17,423 bases of DNA, from positions 1 through 17,423 of the forward strand of contig CACXFI010000061.1 of assembly GCA_902766875.1 (NCBI GenBank), read 5' to 3'. The position numbers and the translations under genes were made by a program. Below the pieces are notes generated by a model, which was not told the DNA's origin, made no database searches, and worked only from the letters and a program-made list of their open reading frames with translations. Source of the DNA: an uncultured Erysipelotrichaceae bacterium (GTDB lineage Bacteria > Bacillota_I > Bacilli_A > RF39 > UBA660). Within the stretch, counting starts at the first letter, position 1. Every line of letters starts with the position of its first letter. Below, piece by piece: positions 15,167 to 17,423 of the stretch.

Positions 15167-15195
15167 ATTTTATCAAACTAAAAAAGATATTACAA
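15167..15195 (-). promoter_or_regulatory. Promoter of gap
   Basis: TTGTAA (15190-15195, four of six to consensus) lies 17 bp from the extended -10 TGATAAAAT (15167-15175). The predicted start near 15160 gives a leader of about 15 bases that contains little besides the AGGAGATGAT site. Confidence 0.6.
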
Positions 15196-15221
15196 GAAAC
15201 TGACATAAACTTTACATAAAT

Positions 15222-15246
15222 AAAAAAGAATTACAAATTCTTTTTT
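15222..15246 (-). terminator. Terminator of the AAA ATPase-murE unit
   Basis: The minus strand folds AAAAAAGAATT (15236-15246) onto AATTCTTTTTT (15222-15232), 11 bp with a 3-base loop, then ATTTATG. The upstream arm lies in the last codons of murE and the downstream arm includes part of its TAA (15231-15233). A/T pairs dominate, so strength is moderate. Confidence 0.65.
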
Positions 15247-16712
15247 TCTTCATCAGTCAAATTATCTACTATATCTTTAATAACTACTCTCTCATCAAAA
15301 GGATATCTTTCTCCATTGATTTCTTGATAATCTTCATGTCCTTTACCAAGTATTAAAATAATATCTCCTTCATGAGCATTAACTATACTATACTTAATAG
15401 CTTCCTTCCTATCATGAATAATAATATATTTCCCATTAGTTTTATTAATGCCAACTAATATATCTTTAACTATATCTTCATTTTTTTCAAATCTAGGATT
15501 ATCAGCAGTAATTATAGATAAATCTGCATATTTACCAGATATTTCTCCACAATCAAATCTTCTTTGTCTACTTCTATTACCGCCACATCCAAAGACACTT
15601 ACTATTCTCTTAGGATTACTCTCTTTAATTGTTTTAAAGACATTTTCCATAGCTATACCTTGATATGCATAATCAATTAATACATTAAATTTATCAGATA
15701 TATGTATAGGTTCTAATCTACCTTTAACTGATACATTCTCTAAAGTATTCTTAATAACATCTATATTAACTTTTAATAAATTACATATACTAATAGCACA
15801 TATAGCATTATATCCATTAAAGTATCCTGGTATACTTAATCTAAATTTATCTTTAATTAAACCATCTGTTTCAAATTCTATTCCAATAAATCCTGGTTCA
15901 ATAACATTCCTAGATTCTATTAACCTTAAATCTGCTTTATCACTCACTCCAAAAGTATGAATATCATATTTAAAATCTTTAGACATAGTATTATATTCTT
16001 TATCATCTATATTAAATATTCCATGCCTACATTGTTTAAATAATTTACTCTTACAATATACATAATCTTCATACGATTCATGTTCATCTTTACCAACATG
16101 ATCTAAAGATAAATTAGTAAATACTCCATAATCAAATATAATATCATTCCATCTATTTAATTTTAATGATTGACTAGATATTTCTATCGCTAAATATTTA
16201 ATATTATTATCTAACATATCCCTCATATATTTATAAACATCATATGATTCAGGAGTAGTATTAACAGTATGATAGTATTTATCTTTATAAAATACTCCCA
16301 TAGTACCTATATATCCACAAGATTTATTATCATTATTAAGTATCTCTTTAACAATCCAACTAGTAGTAGTCTTACCCTTAGTACCAGTAATCGCTATAGT
16401 AGTAAGTTCTTTATCAGGATAATTAAATAATACTCTAGAAATTTTACCTAATCCTAGCCTAGTATCTTCCAATTTAATTATAGTAATATCTTTATTTACT
16501 TCTATATCTTTCTCTACTATAACAACATTACATCCATTATCTATAGCCTTATTTATATAATCATGGCCATCTACATTAAAACCACATAAAGCTACAAAAG
16601 CTTTATCTTTTGTAGCCAATCTAGAATCATAACATATATCTTTTATATCTTTATCTATACTACCATGTACTAATTTATAATCTACATCTTTTAATATACT
16701 TTTCAATAACAT
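15231..16712 (-). CDS. murE: UDP-MurNAc-tripeptide synthetase (MurE)
   Basis: A 493-residue Mur ligase that adds the third amino acid to UDP-MurNAc-Ala-Glu in peptidoglycan synthesis. It has the UDP-binding N-domain (with VDGHDYI, 47-53), the ATP P-loop TGTKGKTT (109-116), a Lys in YCKSKLF (219-225; Lys221 is the likely carbamylated residue), and a C-domain motif DNPRFE (404-409). DNPR is the meso-diaminopimelate signature, versus D-D/N-P-N/A in Lys-adding enzymes. The usual D-Y-A-H is DYAY (347-350) and GGDRD is GCGGNRS (375-381), a variant I associate with a MurE-like subgroup, so the amino acid should be confirmed. The start has a GGAGAT site, 25 bases after the AAA gene, probably one transcript. 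Confidence 0.93.
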   Translation of the reverse strand: MLLKSILKDVDYKLVHGSIDKDIKDICYDSRLATKDKAFVALCGFNVDGHDYINKAIDNGCNVVIVEKDIEVNKDITIIKLEDTRLGLGKISRVLFNYPDKELTTIAITGTKGKTTTSWIVKEILNNDNKSCGYIGTMGVFYKDKYYHTVNTTPESYDVYKYMRDMLDNNIKYLAIEISSQSLKLNRWNDIIFDYGVFTNLSLDHVGKDEHESYEDYVYCKSKLFKQCRHGIFNIDDKEYNTMSKDFKYDIHTFGVSDKADLRLIESRNVIEPGFIGIEFETDGLIKDKFRLSIPGYFNGYNAICAISICNLLKVNIDVIKNTLENVSVKGRLEPIHISDKFNVLIDYAYQGIAMENVFKTIKESNPKRIVSVFGCGGNRSRQRRFDCGEISGKYADLSIITADNPRFEKNEDIVKDILVGINKTNGKYIIIHDRKEAIKYSIVNAHEGDIILILGKGHEDYQEINGERYPFDERVVIKDIVDNLTDEEKKNL

Positions 16713-16737
16713 AACAACATCTCCAATAAAATATATG

Positions 16738-17423
16738 CTAATTATTTAAGTAATTTTCAGGATCAACATTAATATTCTCATACTCTAATTCTTCTTTAAA
16801 CGTTTCTTTAAATATAACTAACTCTTTCTTAATAACATCTGGATACACTACCTTAGTAAATCTAATAGCATCATATATATCTTTAAAAGCTACATATTTT
16901 CTATTATTATAAACAGCATTACTAAACATCTGCCTAACCATTACTAAAGCAATATCAGGATATCTTGATCCTAATTCATATACTCTTTTAAATTCATCTG
17001 TCATATTAACAACAAATGTCATTATCTGTTCTTTTACAAAAGCCACATAAGGCATCTTAACACCAGTCTGATGTTCTATCTTAGGTAAAGTCTGTAATAG
17101 TATTTGAACACATTGTTCCTTAGTAGGTTCTGCTACATCAACTTTATCAAATCTTCTATTAAAAGCTTTATCCCTAAGTACAAATTTTTCATATTCATAA
17201 GTAGTAGTAGCTCCTATCATCTTAATACTACCTCTACTTAACCCTTCCTTAAACATATTAGCTAAATCAAATGTCCCATTACCTATCAATGTATGTATCT
17301 CATCTATAAATAATATAACTTTATTTTGATTTTTTAATTCTTCTACTAGTTTTAACACTCTATTTTCACCATTATTGTCATTACCAATAATAGCTGTAGT
17401 ATTAACTCTAAATATTCTATATC
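16738..17423 (-). CDS. ClpB/ClpC D1-like AAA+ ATPase (5' end outside window)
   Basis: The reading frame is open to the window edge, so the true start is missing; a GTG at 17356-17358 is only an internal codon (Val). The visible 227 residues resemble the first AAA+ module of ClpA/B/C unfoldases: Walker B VILFIDEIHTLIG (35-47), sensor 1 IKMIGATT (66-73), and the Arg-finger segment DKAFNRRFDKV (84-94), then the small helical lid (about 100-190). The Walker A lies beyond the edge. After the lid comes only a short acidic tail, so the ClpB middle domain and second AAA module are absent. It probably acts as a single-ring ATPase, with an unknown partner. It precedes murE by 25 bases. Confidence 0.85.
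   Translation of the reverse strand, partial: YRIFRVNTTAIIGNDNNGENRVLKLVEELKNQNKVILFIDEIHTLIGNGTFDLANMFKEGLSRGSIKMIGATTTYEYEKFVLRDKAFNRRFDKVDVAEPTKEQCVQILLQTLPKIEHQTGVKMPYVAFVKEQIMTFVVNMTDEFKRVYELGSRYPDIALVMVRQMFSNAVYNNRKYVAFKDIYDAIRFTKVVYPDVIKKELVIFKETFKEELEYENINVDPENYLNN

Noticed and set aside
16738..17358. Complete short AAA protein starting at GTG 17356-17358
   Set aside because: The frame continues upstream to the window end with residues that fit the ClpB D1 region before Walker B, and Walker A would be missing from the short form.
1..17423. Mycoplasma-type genetic code
   Set aside because: Long conserved genes are intact with Trp as TGG and without internal TGA, and a murE gene indicates a cell wall.

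Overview
This window is very AT-rich, and every gene I can support is on the minus strand, so transcription runs from high to low coordinates. It looks like chromosome from a low-GC Bacillota (Firmicutes), most likely a member of class Bacilli such as an uncultured Erysipelotrichales/RF39-type gut lineage. The grounds are strong AAGGAGG-type ribosome binding sites, a canonical leucine T-box leader, Firmicutes-style signal peptidase and GAPDH, and a murE gene, which implies a cell wall and so not a classical mycoplasma. Tryptophan is encoded by TGG in the long conserved genes and these contain no internal TGA, so translation table 11 fits. The species-level guess is inference. No tRNA, rRNA, CRISPR array, insertion sequence or phage gene was seen. 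No gene-free stretch exceeds 300 bases; the longest (9770-9998) is the T-box leader.

Layout in transcription order (right to left). The window opens with the 3' part of a ClpB-D1-like AAA+ ATPase, closely followed by murE. Then comes gap (glycolytic GAPDH) as its own unit, a small membrane-anchored protein, a transglutaminase-like protein that lacks the usual His, and an 786-residue GH31-family protein whose active site has lost most of its conserved carboxylates. A leucine-specific T-box leader with its own promoter at the end of the GH31 gene controls a small membrane protein overlapping leuS. A separate unit encodes signal peptidase I and a low-molecular-weight protein tyrosine phosphatase, with a 4-base overlap. 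Next are a large unrecognised protein (636 residues) and a DUF1648-type membrane protein, each with its own terminator. The left end is a probable five-gene operon: membrane-anchored extracytoplasmic protein, MazG-like NTP pyrophosphatase, ASCH-domain protein, uracil-DNA-glycosylase-like protein and APH-type kinase.

The right two thirds is mainly housekeeping (cell wall, glycolysis, translation, protein export). It is cut into short transcription units separated by only about 35-100 bases. Each boundary packs a terminator hairpin, often including the stop codon of the gene it ends, directly against the next gene's promoter. In several cases the predicted transcript begins at or just before the Shine-Dalgarno sequence, giving very short leaders. 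The left operon looks accessory: it gathers nucleotide- and nucleic-acid-handling domains with a small-molecule kinase and is the best candidate here for an undescribed functional module. The other main points of interest are the degenerate GH31 protein, the transglutaminase-like protein and the 636-residue unknown.
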